DNA from: Neobacillus sp. YX16
GTDB lineage: Bacteria; Bacillota; Bacilli; Bacillales; Cytobacillaceae
Direction: 5' to 3'
Length of the DNA: 64,000 nt
NCBI RefSeq assembly: GCF_030123505.1
Contig: NZ_CP126115.1
Location: 3,114,001 to 3,178,000 of the forward strand
Shown piece after piece: positions 36,223 to 44,942 of the stretch. Numbering within the stretch: the first letter of the stretch is position 1; each line of letters begins with the position of its first letter. Under the pieces are notes generated by a model, which ran no database searches, was not told the origin of the DNA, and worked only from the letters and a program-made list of their open reading frames with translations. The position numbers and the translations under genes were made by a program.

Positions 36223-37683
36223 ATGAAGAAAGTTTTAGTAAAAACCTTGCTTTCTGTGACATTAGGGTTCGGATTTGTGGCGGGGGCTACGACAGACAGC
36301 CTAGCTGTTGAAATTCAAGGAACAAAAACAGCAGGGGAAAATCTGTACGTGATTGCATTTAAAAACGAACTGCCAAAGGATTATGAAGAAGTAATCAAGA
36401 AAGCAGGAGGCCGAGTAGTAAAAGCACTCCCAGAAGTGGGAGGAATCCAAGCACAGTCTGAGGATCCTGCATTTCTGCGAAATCTAAAAAAAGTGCCATC
36501 CATTGAGGTTGCCAGTAAAGAAGTGCCACTTGCATTAAACCAACCGACAACGATTTCCAAACTGGCACAAACAACTGCCATCGATGAGCAAGGAAGTCTA
36601 TGGGATGCGCAATGGGACATACAAAGAGTAACGAATAATGGGAAATCGTATGAAATTGAAACCGGCGGATATGTAAATGATGAGGGAGAAACTGTACATA
36701 AAGCGGTGGTAGGGGTTATTGATACAGGAATTGACCCAACTCATCCAGATTTGCAGAAGAATCTTCTTGGTGGACGGAATTTGGTCCCTGCAGGAATGGA
36801 TGAAACGGAAACCGGAGACCCAAATGATATCAGAGATCGAAATGGACATGGAACACATGTGTCTGGAATCATTGCTGCCGATGGGAATATCAAAGGGGTA
36901 GGACCGGACCTAGGGATCCGTACCTATCGTGTATTCTTTTCGGAACTAGCTCTCACTCTGCCATCCTTTATCATTGATGGCATTGTTGCAGCTGCGAATG
37001 ATGATGTAGACGTTATTAATATGTCTCTTAGACTCTATCATACTTCGAAAACAATTATCGAGGGAGAAACCTATAAAACAACAGCAGATACGTTATTGTG
37101 GAAGCGCGCGATCCAGTACGCCTTGAAGAACAATGTTACCGTAGTAGGGGGAAGCGGGAATGAAAGCTTGAACTTGGATGATAAGAATGAGGTTACTAAT
37201 TACTTAAACACACTTTATGAACCATTCGGAATCTCACTCCAAGGACCGACAACGGTGGTACCGGCACAAATGCCAGGAGTGATAAATGTATCTGCTTCGA
37301 ACAAATGGTCCAAACAGGAACTTGCCTTTTTCTCCAATTATGGAAACAGTGCGATTGATGTAGCTGCTCCTGGAGGAGACTTTGGTGCAAAATATGCCGA
37401 AACCTTTGATCCAGATACGGCTGATTTTACTAACTTAATCTTTAGTACATGGCCAACCTACTTAGGTATGCCTTATGCTTATAATGCAGGAACATCGATG
37501 GCCGCTCCTCAAGTTGCCGGGATTGCGGGTGTCATTAAAGCAGCAAACCCTGATTTAAAGCCTTCTCAAATATCAGCCATTATTAAACAAACAGCTATTG
37601 ACTTCGGAAAACCAGGTCAAGATGCCTTGTTTGGATCAGGGGAAGCTAATGCTTATCGTGCGTTGATGAATATAAAGAAATAG
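36223..37683 (+). CDS. Secreted subtilisin-like serine peptidase (S8)
   Basis: This 486-residue protein has a signal peptide (MKKVLVKTLLSVTLGFGFVA). A propeptide of about 80 residues follows (VIAFKNELPKDYEEVIKKAG, inhibitor-like). The catalytic domain carries D167 in VGVIDTGIDPTHPDL, H209 in DRNGHGTHVSGII and S425 in GTSMAAPQVAGIAG. The oxyanion-hole region is GGSGNES. The triad is complete, so an active extracellular protease is expected. It has a good AAAGGAGGGGG site and looks monocistronic. The gene sits between two direct copies of an old permease-tail segment. Confidence 0.92.
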   Translation: MKKVLVKTLLSVTLGFGFVAGATTDSLAVEIQGTKTAGENLYVIAFKNELPKDYEEVIKKAGGRVVKALPEVGGIQAQSEDPAFLRNLKKVPSIEVASKEVPLALNQPTTISKLAQTTAIDEQGSLWDAQWDIQRVTNNGKSYEIETGGYVNDEGETVHKAVVGVIDTGIDPTHPDLQKNLLGGRNLVPAGMDETETGDPNDIRDRNGHGTHVSGIIAADGNIKGVGPDLGIRTYRVFFSELALTLPSFIIDGIVAAANDDVDVINMSLRLYHTSKTIIEGETYKTTADTLLWKRAIQYALKNNVTVVGGSGNESLNLDDKNEVTNYLNTLYEPFGISLQGPTTVVPAQMPGVINVSASNKWSKQELAFFSNYGNSAIDVAAPGGDFGAKYAETFDPDTADFTNLIFSTWPTYLGMPYAYNAGTSMAAPQVAGIAGVIKAANPDLKPSQISAIIKQTAIDFGKPGQDALFGSGEANAYRALMNIKK

Positions 37684-37755
37684 GGATTGTGGTTCAAAAC
37701 AATCTAGCAAATAAACGGGGACATTTCATTAAATAATGGGATGTGCCCGTTTTGT

Positions 37756-38009
37756 CAGCGGTATCATTTATTGCATGGTATCGTTCTTGGATCTATTGTT
37801 CTCAATCATAACAGGGTGGGGCCGTCAATTTGAAGGCTCAGAAGGGAAACCGGTTAGCAATCCGCAAGAATATACAAACAAAAGTACTGTCATGTAGAGG
37901 GGAGCTCACCCACCCTCGTGTTGCCCAATACACTATAGATAGGAAAAGTCATGTTTCTGGAGTAAACAAAAAATTAAGTGTAAGAGCTCATGACTATGAG
38001 CTCTTTTTG
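37756..38009 (+). repeat. Direct repeat flanking the subtilase gene, right copy (permease relic B)
   Basis: The frame IIYCMVSFLDLLFSIITGWG, then RQFEGSEGKPVSNPQEYTNK, ends at a stop matching relic A, and the downstream spacer and terminator also match 35743-35991. Only the C-terminal tail of the permease is present. This is the second half of a duplication that brackets the peptidase gene. Confidence 0.7.
37982..38009 (+). terminator. Intrinsic terminator
   Basis: AAGAGCTCA / TGAGCTCTT with a TGACTA loop and a T run. It is the counterpart of the terminator at 35958. Confidence 0.8.
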
Positions 38010-38032
38010 TTTGATGGGTACCGTTTTTGCTA

Positions 38033-38055
38033 GACCGGACATATGTATGTCGGTC
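38033..38055. promoter_or_regulatory. TetR-type operator-like palindrome
   Basis: GACCG(G)ACATA and TATGTCGGTC form near-perfect arms around TG, with one extra G in the left arm. GACCGACATA-type half-sites are typical of TetR-family operators. No TetR gene is in the window; the site is about 125 bases before the membrane protein gene at 38179. It could be a relic. Confidence 0.4.
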
Positions 38056-38178
38056 ATTTTTATATTTTTTTAATGCCTATTTTTGTAAAATACACTTTAC
38101 TTTATGTATAGTTTGCTTTACATTTAGTATAACAAGTTTAACTTCTTGTAAAAATAATCATACACGGAGAGGTGAATC

Positions 38179-38625
38179 ATGACTTATCAAGAAAAGAAAA
38201 GTATCGTTTCGGTATTTAGTGCTATTCTCATTTTCGTCTCGTATTGTTTGTTCATGTACCCGCGGTACCCGGGAGAGGGTGTGGAGTCGAGCGAGGTACT
38301 TCATTATTGGGGTTCCTTCGTCCTATACCTGACTTTGTTTTCAATCGTCGCACATATCATAATCAGCATTATTTTCAACATTGTATTTAGAATGACTACC
38401 AATGAAAAAGAACCAGCATTTGCGGATGAATTAGATAAGATAATTGACTTGAAAGCGTTCCGAAATTCATTTTTTGTGTTTGTCGTCGGTTTTCTTTTTG
38501 CAATGGGATCGCTGGTCTTCTATCAACCGTCACATGTGATGTTCATTATTCTGATTTCTGCAGGTTTCATTTCAGATGTCACCGGCTCGGTTACAAAACT
38601 TTATCACTATCGGAGAGGAGTGTAA
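38179..38625 (+). CDS. Four-helix membrane protein paired with an XRE regulator
   Basis: This 148-residue protein has four hydrophobic segments (about 8-27, 44-68, 93-112 and 116-136) and a central acidic loop NEKEPAFADELDKIIDLKAF. It starts behind GGAGAGGTG. The stop is directly followed by the XRE regulator start, so the two genes are one operon. Pairs of a small membrane protein and an XRE regulator are common in Firmicutes, where the membrane protein is thought to influence the regulator. I cannot name the family with certainty. Confidence 0.7.
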   Translation: MTYQEKKSIVSVFSAILIFVSYCLFMYPRYPGEGVESSEVLHYWGSFVLYLTLFSIVAHIIISIIFNIVFRMTTNEKEPAFADELDKIIDLKAFRNSFFVFVVGFLFAMGSLVFYQPSHVMFIILISAGFISDVTGSVTKLYHYRRGV

Positions 38626-38627
38626 GA

Positions 38628-38852
38628 ATGGGTAAAAATCTTGTCGGCAATCACATCCGAAAATTACGATTCAACCATGATGAAATGACACAGCAGCAGT
38701 TGGCTGACAAGGTGGGAGTAACTAGACAAACCATCGTAGCTCTCGAAAAGGGAAACTACTCCCCATCACTGGAACTCGCTTTTCGCATCGCGCATGCCTT
38801 TAACTTACCATTGGAAGATGTATTCTTTTATGGGGATGATACAAAGCAGTAA
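38628..38852 (+). CDS. XRE-family helix-turn-helix regulator
   Basis: This 74-residue protein is a single Cro/C1-type HTH: NHIRKLRFNHDEMTQQQLAD, KVGVTRQTIVALEKGNYSPS, LELAFRIAHAFNLPLEDVF. It matches the short YozG/YgzD-like regulators. It lies 2 bases after the stop of the membrane protein gene, with GGAGAGGAG upstream. It probably controls its own operon. Confidence 0.88.
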   Translation: MGKNLVGNHIRKLRFNHDEMTQQQLADKVGVTRQTIVALEKGNYSPSLELAFRIAHAFNLPLEDVFFYGDDTKQ

Positions 38853-38904
38853 GAAAGATCATTTGCTTAACCGTTTTTGAATTTATTAAGTGAGGGGATT
38901 AAAA

Positions 38905-39624
38905 ATGAATTCAAACAGAAAAGCTGCAAAAATTGTGGGGGTACTGTTTATACTTGCTGCTGTTACAGCGGTGATAGGTCTAAATTTATACGATCCTATC
39001 TTAAACGGTCCCGATTATTTACTAAAAGGTTCCGAACACGCCAACCAAGTGATAGTAGGAGCAGTAATGGAATTAATTCTAGTCGTTTCGGCGGTTGGAA
39101 CCGCAACTACCATGTTTCCATTGTTAAGACAGTATAATGAAAGTATCGCCCTTTGGCATGTTTGCTTCAGGTTTCTTGAAGCAATCATTATTACAGTTGG
39201 TGTCATCAGTGTATTGTCCCTCTTAACCTTAAGCCAGGAATTTGTAGCAGCAGGAGCCCCAGATCCTTCATCTTTTCACTCTTCAGGCATAACCCTAAAA
39301 GCAATACATGACTGGACATTCATGCTTGGTCCACTTTTCATGCTTGGTATCAATACGGTGATGTACAGTTATATATTTTATAAAACCAGGCTTGTTCCCA
39401 GATTTATATCAATTCTAGGTATGACAGGAGCCACTGGTGTTTTCATTTGTTCCTTGTTCGTAATGTTTGGTGTATTTCCTCAAATCTCTTTTTGGGGGGC
39501 TATTTTGGCTGTGCCCGTAGCTGCGAATGAAATGATTTTAGCAGTATGGCTCATCGTAAAAGGATTTAACGAAAATGCGATCATATCCCTTACTGCAAAA
39601 AGTAAAAGGAAAGCGACGATATGA
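38905..39624 (+). CDS. DUF4386 membrane protein
   Basis: This 239-residue polytopic protein has six or so hydrophobic helices and the look of DUF4386: a start RKAAKIVGVLFILAAVTAVI, then YNESIALWHVCFRFLEAIII and a central HDWTFMLGPLFMLGINTVMY. The function of the family is unknown. ATG 38905 follows GAGGGG and is preferred to GTG 38890. Its last bases overlap the dehydrogenase relic start (ATGA). Confidence 0.8.
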   Translation: MNSNRKAAKIVGVLFILAAVTAVIGLNLYDPILNGPDYLLKGSEHANQVIVGAVMELILVVSAVGTATTMFPLLRQYNESIALWHVCFRFLEAIIITVGVISVLSLLTLSQEFVAAGAPDPSSFHSSGITLKAIHDWTFMLGPLFMLGINTVMYSYIFYKTRLVPRFISILGMTGATGVFICSLFVMFGVFPQISFWGAILAVPVAANEMILAVWLIVKGFNENAIISLTAKSKRKATI

Positions 39625-40205
39625 GGGCCATGATATGCACAAATTATGGAACTCCGGATGTTTTTCAGCTTCAAGAGATAGAAACGCCAGTCCCTAAAGA
39701 TCATGAAGTCCGGATTAAAATATACGCGGCTTCTTCCGGACCATCGGACTGTACCTTTCGAAAGGGTTCTACCATCGTTAAGCTTGTTTACGGGGTTAGA
39801 AGACCGAAGAATCCGATATTTGGTACGGAGCTCTCAGGCATAATTGATGCCGTTGGCAAAAAGGTAACACGATATAAAGTAGGCGACCAAGTTTTCGGGC
39901 TAAGTGCTAAGACGTTTGGTGCCCAAGCTGAATACAAATGTCTGCACGAAAACACCCCTCTGGCAATTAAACCGGCAGCAATGTCTTATGAAGAAGCCGT
40001 CGCCATCTGTGATGGTGCACCAACCGCAACAGACAATTTTTTGTGTAATATAACTGATCCTGATTCCATTGCACAATCCACACCGATGAAATGAATTGCA
40101 AAACAGGAAGAAATTACAAAACTAGTATTATATATAGCCGGCAATGGTTTGAGTTTCTCAACCGGTTCCGAAATTATTGCAGACGGTGGAATGACTGCTA
40201 AATAA
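39621..40205 (+). pseudogene. Chimeric relic: quinone oxidoreductase N-terminus fused to SDR C-terminus
   Basis: Codons 1 to about 137 are the GroES-like N-terminal domain of a zinc-type/quinone oxidoreductase (MRAMICTNYGTPDVFQLQEI, FGTELSGIIDAVGKKVTRYK, VGDQVFGL). At about 40030 the sequence changes to a short-chain dehydrogenase tail: DSIAQSTPMK, a TGA stop at 40092-40094, then in the same frame IAKQEEITKLVLYIAGNGLS and FSTGSEIIADGGMTAK to 40205. A deletion has joined the two genes, and the stop has since broken the join. The nucleotide-binding domain of the first enzyme and the catalytic part of the second are both lost. Confidence 0.8.
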
Positions 40206-40267
40206 TAGAATTAATTTTTAAGATATTTAATATTTACTTGATGAAAATATATGTCTCCATAAACAGA

Positions 40268-40320
40268 AAAAAAGAAGTCAGATTACCTGCATGTAGTAGT
40301 GAATTTACTTCTTTATTTTT
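40268..40320 (+). terminator. Probable intrinsic terminator
   Basis: AAAAGAAGT and ACTTCTTT close a long imperfect hairpin (inner ATT/AAT and AGT pairs) followed by ATTTTTTT. Confidence 0.5.
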
Positions 40321-40378
40321 TTATATGGATTTTTTTAGTGGCTTCTTACAGTCCCCTGGGCCCCCCGCGAAACCATGA

Positions 40379-40397
40379 GAACCGTCCCTTTGGTCCT
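40379..40397 (+). repeat. Short dispersed repeat, copy 2
   Basis: GAACCGTCCCTTTGGTCCT matches 16010-16028 at 18 of 19 bases. It lies just before the sigma-W-type promoter. Confidence 0.5.
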
Positions 40398-40421
40398 CTT
40401 TGCCTTTAATTTATTGAATAT

Positions 40422-40447
40422 TGAAACTTTTTTGTAATATAGCCGTA
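40422..40447 (+). promoter_or_regulatory. Sigma-W-type ECF promoter for hflK-hflC-nfeD
   Basis: TGAAAC at 40422-40427 and CGTA at 40444-40447 are separated by exactly 16 bases, the consensus of B. subtilis sigma-W promoters. It stands 38 bases before the HflK start. Flotillin- and NfeD-type membrane genes are known sigma-W targets in B. subtilis. Confidence 0.75.
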
Positions 40448-40484
40448 ATAAAGCTATAGCCTTATAGAAAGAGGGGAAGACAGC

Positions 40485-41450
40485 ATGGGGAATTTAAATA
40501 GAATCTATAAAACTGTTGGACTTGTTTTATTAGGTGCCATCCTCGTTATTGTCGGTTTCACCACTTGGTATACTGTTGACGAAAGTGAGCAAGCCGTTAT
40601 TATTACCTTTGGTAATGTTGAAGAAGGGATAAACGAACCTGGTTTACACTTTAAGCTTCCATGGCCAATTCAATCCGTGGAAACGTTATCTAAAGAAACC
40701 TTTAGTTTGCAATTCGGTTATGAAGAGAAAGATGGGAAAGTGAAAGAGTTTCCAGAGGAAACGAAAATGATTACTGGTGATGAAAACATCGTTTTAGCTG
40801 ACTTAGTGGTCCAGTGGAAAATAACCGACCCAGCCAAATATTTATTTAATGCTGAGAAGCCAGAAGAAATATTGTATAATTCTACATCTGCATCTTTAAG
40901 AAGTATTATTGGCAGTTCGAAAATTGATGACGCTTTAACTTCTGGTAAGGCTGAAATCGAAGCAGAGGTCCGGGATTTATTATCTACTTTGGTAGAAAAA
41001 TACGATATCGGGATTTCGATACTTGCTGTCAAGCTTCAAGATGTGGAACTGCCCAATGAAGAGGTAAGAAAGGCATTTACAAATGTAACAGATGCCCGTG
41101 AAACGATGAATACAAAGATTAATGAAGCAGGGAAATATCGAAACAAACGGACCAATGAAGCCAAGGGGGAAGTGGCAGCCCTCAATTCAACATCCCTAGG
41201 TGATAAAGCAGCAAGGATTGAAACGGCAAGAGGGGATGTTGCCGTATTCAATAAGCTCTATGATGAATATGCTACAAATCCTGACATTACTCGTCAAAGG
41301 CTCATTTTGGAAACACTTGAACAAGTTCTCCCTAATGCTGAAATCTATATTATGAACGATGATGGAAATACGTTAAAATATTTCCCAATTCGACCTTTGG
41401 AAAACGAAAAACCAAAGACAAATGGGGAAGGAAGTGAAAAAAATGACTAA
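40485..41450 (+). CDS. hflK: HflK-like stomatin/prohibitin-family membrane protein
   Basis: This is a 321-residue SPFH-domain protein anchored by one N-terminal helix (about 10-28, VGLVLLGAILVIVGFTTWYT). The SPFH domain follows (ESEQAVIITFGNVEEGINEP, GLHFKLPWPIQSVETLSKET), then a long charged coiled region (about 210-270). It should form oligomeric rings on the outer face of the membrane with HflC. In E. coli HflKC regulates FtsH. Its operon partners are HflC and an NfeD protease-like protein. The gene has a GAGGGGAAG site and a sigma-W-type promoter, suggesting induction by cell-envelope stress. Confidence 0.88.
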   Translation: MGNLNRIYKTVGLVLLGAILVIVGFTTWYTVDESEQAVIITFGNVEEGINEPGLHFKLPWPIQSVETLSKETFSLQFGYEEKDGKVKEFPEETKMITGDENIVLADLVVQWKITDPAKYLFNAEKPEEILYNSTSASLRSIIGSSKIDDALTSGKAEIEAEVRDLLSTLVEKYDIGISILAVKLQDVELPNEEVRKAFTNVTDARETMNTKINEAGKYRNKRTNEAKGEVAALNSTSLGDKAARIETARGDVAVFNKLYDEYATNPDITRQRLILETLEQVLPNAEIYIMNDDGNTLKYFPIRPLENEKPKTNGEGSEKND

Positions 41451-42378
41451 TGATAATGTAGTCAACATAGATGGTCGTGGCCCAAAAGGATTCAACTGGC
41501 GAAACTACACAAAAATAAGCATCTTTTTAGTCATCATACTTGTCCTCTTAGGAGTATTCCTTTCCAACCTCATTGTGGTTAAAGAAGGTGAATATAAAGT
41601 TATTCGGCAGTTTGGTGAAGTGGTTCGAATTGTGAAAACCCCTGGTTTAACTTATAAAGTTCCGTTCATTCAAAGTGTCACGACTCTACCAAAATATCAA
41701 ATGACATATGATGTGAATGAAGCTGAGATTAACACCAAGGATAAGAAACGGATGCTCATCGATAACTATGCGATTTGGAGAATTGAAGATCCGAAAAAGA
41801 TGATCACCAATGCTAGAACCGTTGAAAAGGCGGAATCCCGAATGGAGGAATTTATTTACTCCGTCGTACGTTCAGAGCTTGGGCAGCTAAACTATGATGA
41901 AATCATTAATGATGAAAAATCTTCACGTGGTTCTTTAAATGATCGGATTACTGAAAAGGTGAATGATCTTCTCGGAAAAGATCATTATGGGATTGTGGTT
42001 ACTGACGTCAGGATGAAGCGGACTGATCTTCCTTCGGAGAATGAACAGTCCGTATTCACGAGAATGATTTCTGAACGAGAATCTAAAGCACAGGAATATT
42101 TGTCAATGGGTGATGCAGAAAAAAATAGAATTGAGGCTGATACTGATCGCGAAGTGAAGGAATTGTTAGCAAAAGCTAAAGCTGAAGCAGAATTGATTCG
42201 TGCTGATGGGGAAGCTGAAGCAGCAAGAATCTATAATCAGGCGTTCTCAAGAGATCCATCCTTTTATTCCATGTTCCGGACTTTAGAATCTTATAAAAAG
42301 ACGATTAATGATGAGACGGTTATCGTCCTTCCCTCCGATTCCCCCTATGCACGTTTGTTGATGGGATATACAGATTAA
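41443..42378 (+). CDS. hflC: HflC-like SPFH membrane protein
   Basis: This 311-residue partner of HflK has a single N-terminal helix (ISIFLVIILVLLGVFLSNLI), then the SPFH domain (VVKEGEYKVIRQFGEVVRIV, then KTPGLTYKVPFIQSVTTL) and the HflC-typical region DVRMKRTDLPSENEQSVFTR with a coiled tail rich in AKAEAELIRADGEAEAARIY. ATG 41443 follows GGAAGG and overlaps hflK by 8 bases; ATG 41422 is an alternative. Co-translation with HflK is expected for a hetero-oligomer. Confidence 0.9.
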   Translation: MTNDNVVNIDGRGPKGFNWRNYTKISIFLVIILVLLGVFLSNLIVVKEGEYKVIRQFGEVVRIVKTPGLTYKVPFIQSVTTLPKYQMTYDVNEAEINTKDKKRMLIDNYAIWRIEDPKKMITNARTVEKAESRMEEFIYSVVRSELGQLNYDEIINDEKSSRGSLNDRITEKVNDLLGKDHYGIVVTDVRMKRTDLPSENEQSVFTRMISERESKAQEYLSMGDAEKNRIEADTDREVKELLAKAKAEAELIRADGEAEAARIYNQAFSRDPSFYSMFRTLESYKKTINDETVIVLPSDSPYARLLMGYTD

Positions 42379-42519
42379 TCAATTAAACCAGTAAAATAAA
42401 TAAATGGTAGTGCCCTGTTAGTTGCTTCTATATAGCAGGGCATGTCCTGTATAGTAAGAAAAGGAGCTTATGGGAGTAATCGTTTTAATATGGACACTTC
42501 AAGAAGGGAGCGAAAAGGA

Positions 42520-43851
42520 GTGAATCGACTTCGGATCATTGCTTGTTTTTTATTGATATTTGGCTTTATGCTTATGCTGCTCCCAGTGGACAGTTCCGCG
42601 AAAGGGGAAGTTGTCTATGTTGTACAGATTGAAAAAACAGTTGAAAAGGGATTGCACGCCTTTTTGAAAAGAGCCGTTGAAACCGCTGAGAATGAAAATG
42701 CGGACGTTATTATTTTTGAGATTAATACCCCTGGAGGAGCAGTTGATGCTGCTGCAGATATTGGCAAGCTGCTTACTTCCACGAATATCAAGACAGTAGC
42801 TTTTATTAATAACCGAGCGTTATCCGCTGGTGCCTATATTTCATTAAATATGGATGAAATCTACATGGTAAAAGGAGCAACGATGGGAGCGGCTGCTATC
42901 ATTGACCAGAATGGTAATACAGCTGGAAAGAAAGCGGAATCCTATTGGTTTGCCGAAATGAAAAACGCGGCAATGCATGCCGACCGGGATCCAATTTATG
43001 CCCTGGCGATGGCCGATGAAAATGTTGATTTACCAGAGTATGGAGCCGAAAAAGGGAAATTATTAACATTAACCTCCGAACAGGCTGTAGAGGTTAAATA
43101 CGCTGAAGGAATTGTTAGCAATCTTGATGAACTGCTTGAAATACTCGGATATACCGAAGCGGATGTACGACCTCTTGAACTAAGCATGGCAGAAAAAATT
43201 GCCCGCTTTATCACAAATCCATTTGTTTATTCGATTTTACTAACGATTGGCATCGTTGGTCTCGTATTGGAATTATTCTCACCAGGTTTCGGTGTTTTCG
43301 GGTTTACCGGAATTTCAGCATTGCTGCTGTTTTTTTATGGACATCTCGTCGCGGGACTTACGGGATATGAAACCCTTATTCTATTTATTATCGGGATTGT
43401 CCTGATATTATTGGAGTTTTTTATATCGGGTGGTATTGTAGGAATCCTTGGTTTTGCAGCAATTATTTCCAGTTTATTTTTGGCAGCAGATAACGTGGTT
43501 CATATGGGAATATCCCTGCTTATGGCCATTGTTGTTTCCATCTTGGTATCTATTTTAATGATTAAGGTCTTTGGTAAAAAAATGCAACTCTTTAAAAAGC
43601 TCATTTTAACAGAATCCACGAATATAGAAAGCGGTTATATCGCTAATAAAAGCCGTTTAGAATTAATCGGACTGGTGGGGTATACGTTAACAGTGCTGCG
43701 TCCATCTGGTACCATAGTCATTGAAGACGAAAGGCTAGACGCTGTAAGCGAAGGTGGATATATTGGCAAAGGATCCAAAGTAAAAGTGATGAGGGCAGAA
43801 GGGGCACGAATTATTGTAAGAGAAATACCAAATTTGGACAAGGAGGGATGA
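42520..43851 (+). CDS. NfeD-family membrane serine protease
   Basis: This 443-residue long-form NfeD protein starts with a signal peptide (RLRIIACFLLIFGFMLMLLP, then VDSSAKG). A ClpP-like Ser/Lys protease domain follows (IIFEINTPGGAVDAAADIGK, then NRALSAGAYISLNMDEIYM with the SAGA serine). Four membrane helices (about 238-365) and a C-terminal OB-fold NfeD domain (LIGLVGYTLTVLRPSGTIVI) complete it. NfeD and stomatin/flotillin proteins are usual partners, and it is third in the HflK-HflC operon. GTG 42520 follows AAGGGAG and starts the signal peptide correctly; the frame is open upstream to 42442. Confidence 0.88.
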   Translation: MNRLRIIACFLLIFGFMLMLLPVDSSAKGEVVYVVQIEKTVEKGLHAFLKRAVETAENENADVIIFEINTPGGAVDAAADIGKLLTSTNIKTVAFINNRALSAGAYISLNMDEIYMVKGATMGAAAIIDQNGNTAGKKAESYWFAEMKNAAMHADRDPIYALAMADENVDLPEYGAEKGKLLTLTSEQAVEVKYAEGIVSNLDELLEILGYTEADVRPLELSMAEKIARFITNPFVYSILLTIGIVGLVLELFSPGFGVFGFTGISALLLFFYGHLVAGLTGYETLILFIIGIVLILLEFFISGGIVGILGFAAIISSLFLAADNVVHMGISLLMAIVVSILVSILMIKVFGKKMQLFKKLILTESTNIESGYIANKSRLELIGLVGYTLTVLRPSGTIVIEDERLDAVSEGGYIGKGSKVKVMRAEGARIIVREIPNLDKEG

Positions 43852-43930
43852 TTGCTATTTCCCTTTTCCATGTCTTCCTTAACCTTTAGGTATAATGAAT
43901 AATCCTTAGAACAAAGAAAAAGATTTTCAA

Positions 43931-44092
43931 ATGGGTGGTGAGATGGACCAAGAGCGTTCGATGGGTCTTCTCATATTTACAGATGAACCATTTCCTTATG
44001 TTGACTTAAGAGTGGACTATAGTGATAATCCTCTTGATGAATTAAAGAAACTATGGAGGTATACTTTCCTATGGCAGAAGATTATAAGGTAA
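43931..44092 (+). pseudogene. DUF1028-family C-terminal relic
   Basis: A 53-codon frame reads ERSMGLLIFTDEPFPYVDLR, VDYSDNPLDELKKLWR, which matches the end of DUF1028 (Ntn-hydrolase-like) proteins, where QSAALLV...VDLRVDDHPDPVAELRRL is usual. The N-terminal two thirds are gone. The rest of the gap 43852-44333 contains a terminator and AT-rich sequence. Confidence 0.6.
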
Positions 44093-44154
44093 GGGTAGTT
44101 TTCCACCTGTTGCTCCTTCATATGGAGTAAAAGGAGAATGAAAAATCTAATTAC

Positions 44155-44193
44155 AAAAAATCATTCCTTTGTTTTTTATTGGGAATGATTTTT
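44155..44193. terminator. Intrinsic terminator
   Basis: AAAAAATCATTCC / GGAATGATTTTT around a T-rich loop. It closes the hflK-hflC-nfeD region. Confidence 0.8.
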
Positions 44194-44333
44194 AATTCCC
44201 GTTTATTAACACTTCTAATTATCCTAAATTAAAATCTCTTACTATTTCAATTAATGCCTATGTTGAATGCATTTACATAAAATCTCAATAAACTTAAGAT
44301 GCAATATTTAAATAACGAATAGGAGGCCGAACG

Positions 44334-44900
44334 ATGTCGATAGAGGTAAAGCCCAGAAAAATAATATTAGATTTAGCTGTTACGTTAGATGGTTTTATTG
44401 AAGGAAAAAATGGAGAAGTAGATTGGTGCATAATGGATCCGGACATGGGGTTCATTGATTTCCTACATCAAATTGATACCATTTTATATGGAAGAAAGAG
44501 CTATGAGTTATGGGGTACATATACTCCAGAAACAGAAGTGACGGAAACGGAAAAAGAATTGTGGGATATAGTACATAGTAAACAAAAATATGTTTTTTCC
44601 AGAACGCAAAAGGGGACAAATGATAAAGCTATATTTATCAATGATCAGATACTTGAAGAAGTCAATACATTAAAGAATAAGCCTGGTAAAGACATCTGGC
44701 TATATGGTGGAGCAAGTCTTATTACTACTTTTATTAAATTAGGGCTTGTGGATGAATTTAGACTATCTGTTCATCCTGTTGTTTTGGGAGAAGGAAAACC
44801 GTTGTTTATTGATTTAAAAGAGAGAGTAAATTTAAAATTGGTTGACACCAAATCCTTCTCATCAGGCGTTGTCCAGCTAATCTATCATTTGAGGTATTAA
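44334..44900 (+). CDS. RibD-C/dihydrofolate reductase-like protein
   Basis: This 188-residue protein is of the DHFR/RibD C-terminal fold seen in YyaP/YwjB-like proteins: KIILDLAVTLDGFIEGKNGE, YGRKSYELWG, and KDIWLYGGASLITTFIKLGL then VDEFRLSVHPVVLGEGKPLF. It probably uses NAD(P)H, but the substrate is unknown. It starts behind AGGAGG. A broken fragment of a close paralogue is at 35380. It is followed by DinB with a short gap, so the two may be co-transcribed. Confidence 0.85.
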   Translation: MSIEVKPRKIILDLAVTLDGFIEGKNGEVDWCIMDPDMGFIDFLHQIDTILYGRKSYELWGTYTPETEVTETEKELWDIVHSKQKYVFSRTQKGTNDKAIFINDQILEEVNTLKNKPGKDIWLYGGASLITTFIKLGLVDEFRLSVHPVVLGEGKPLFIDLKERVNLKLVDTKSFSSGVVQLIYHLRY

Positions 44901-44942
44901 TTATTTTACGCCAATACATTTTAGATAAGGGATGGTGTTTTT

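Noticed and set aside
38877..39137. 86-codon forward ORF with Cys-rich sequence
   Set aside because: It overlaps the start of the DUF4386 gene in another frame, and the DUF4386 frame has the better start and composition.
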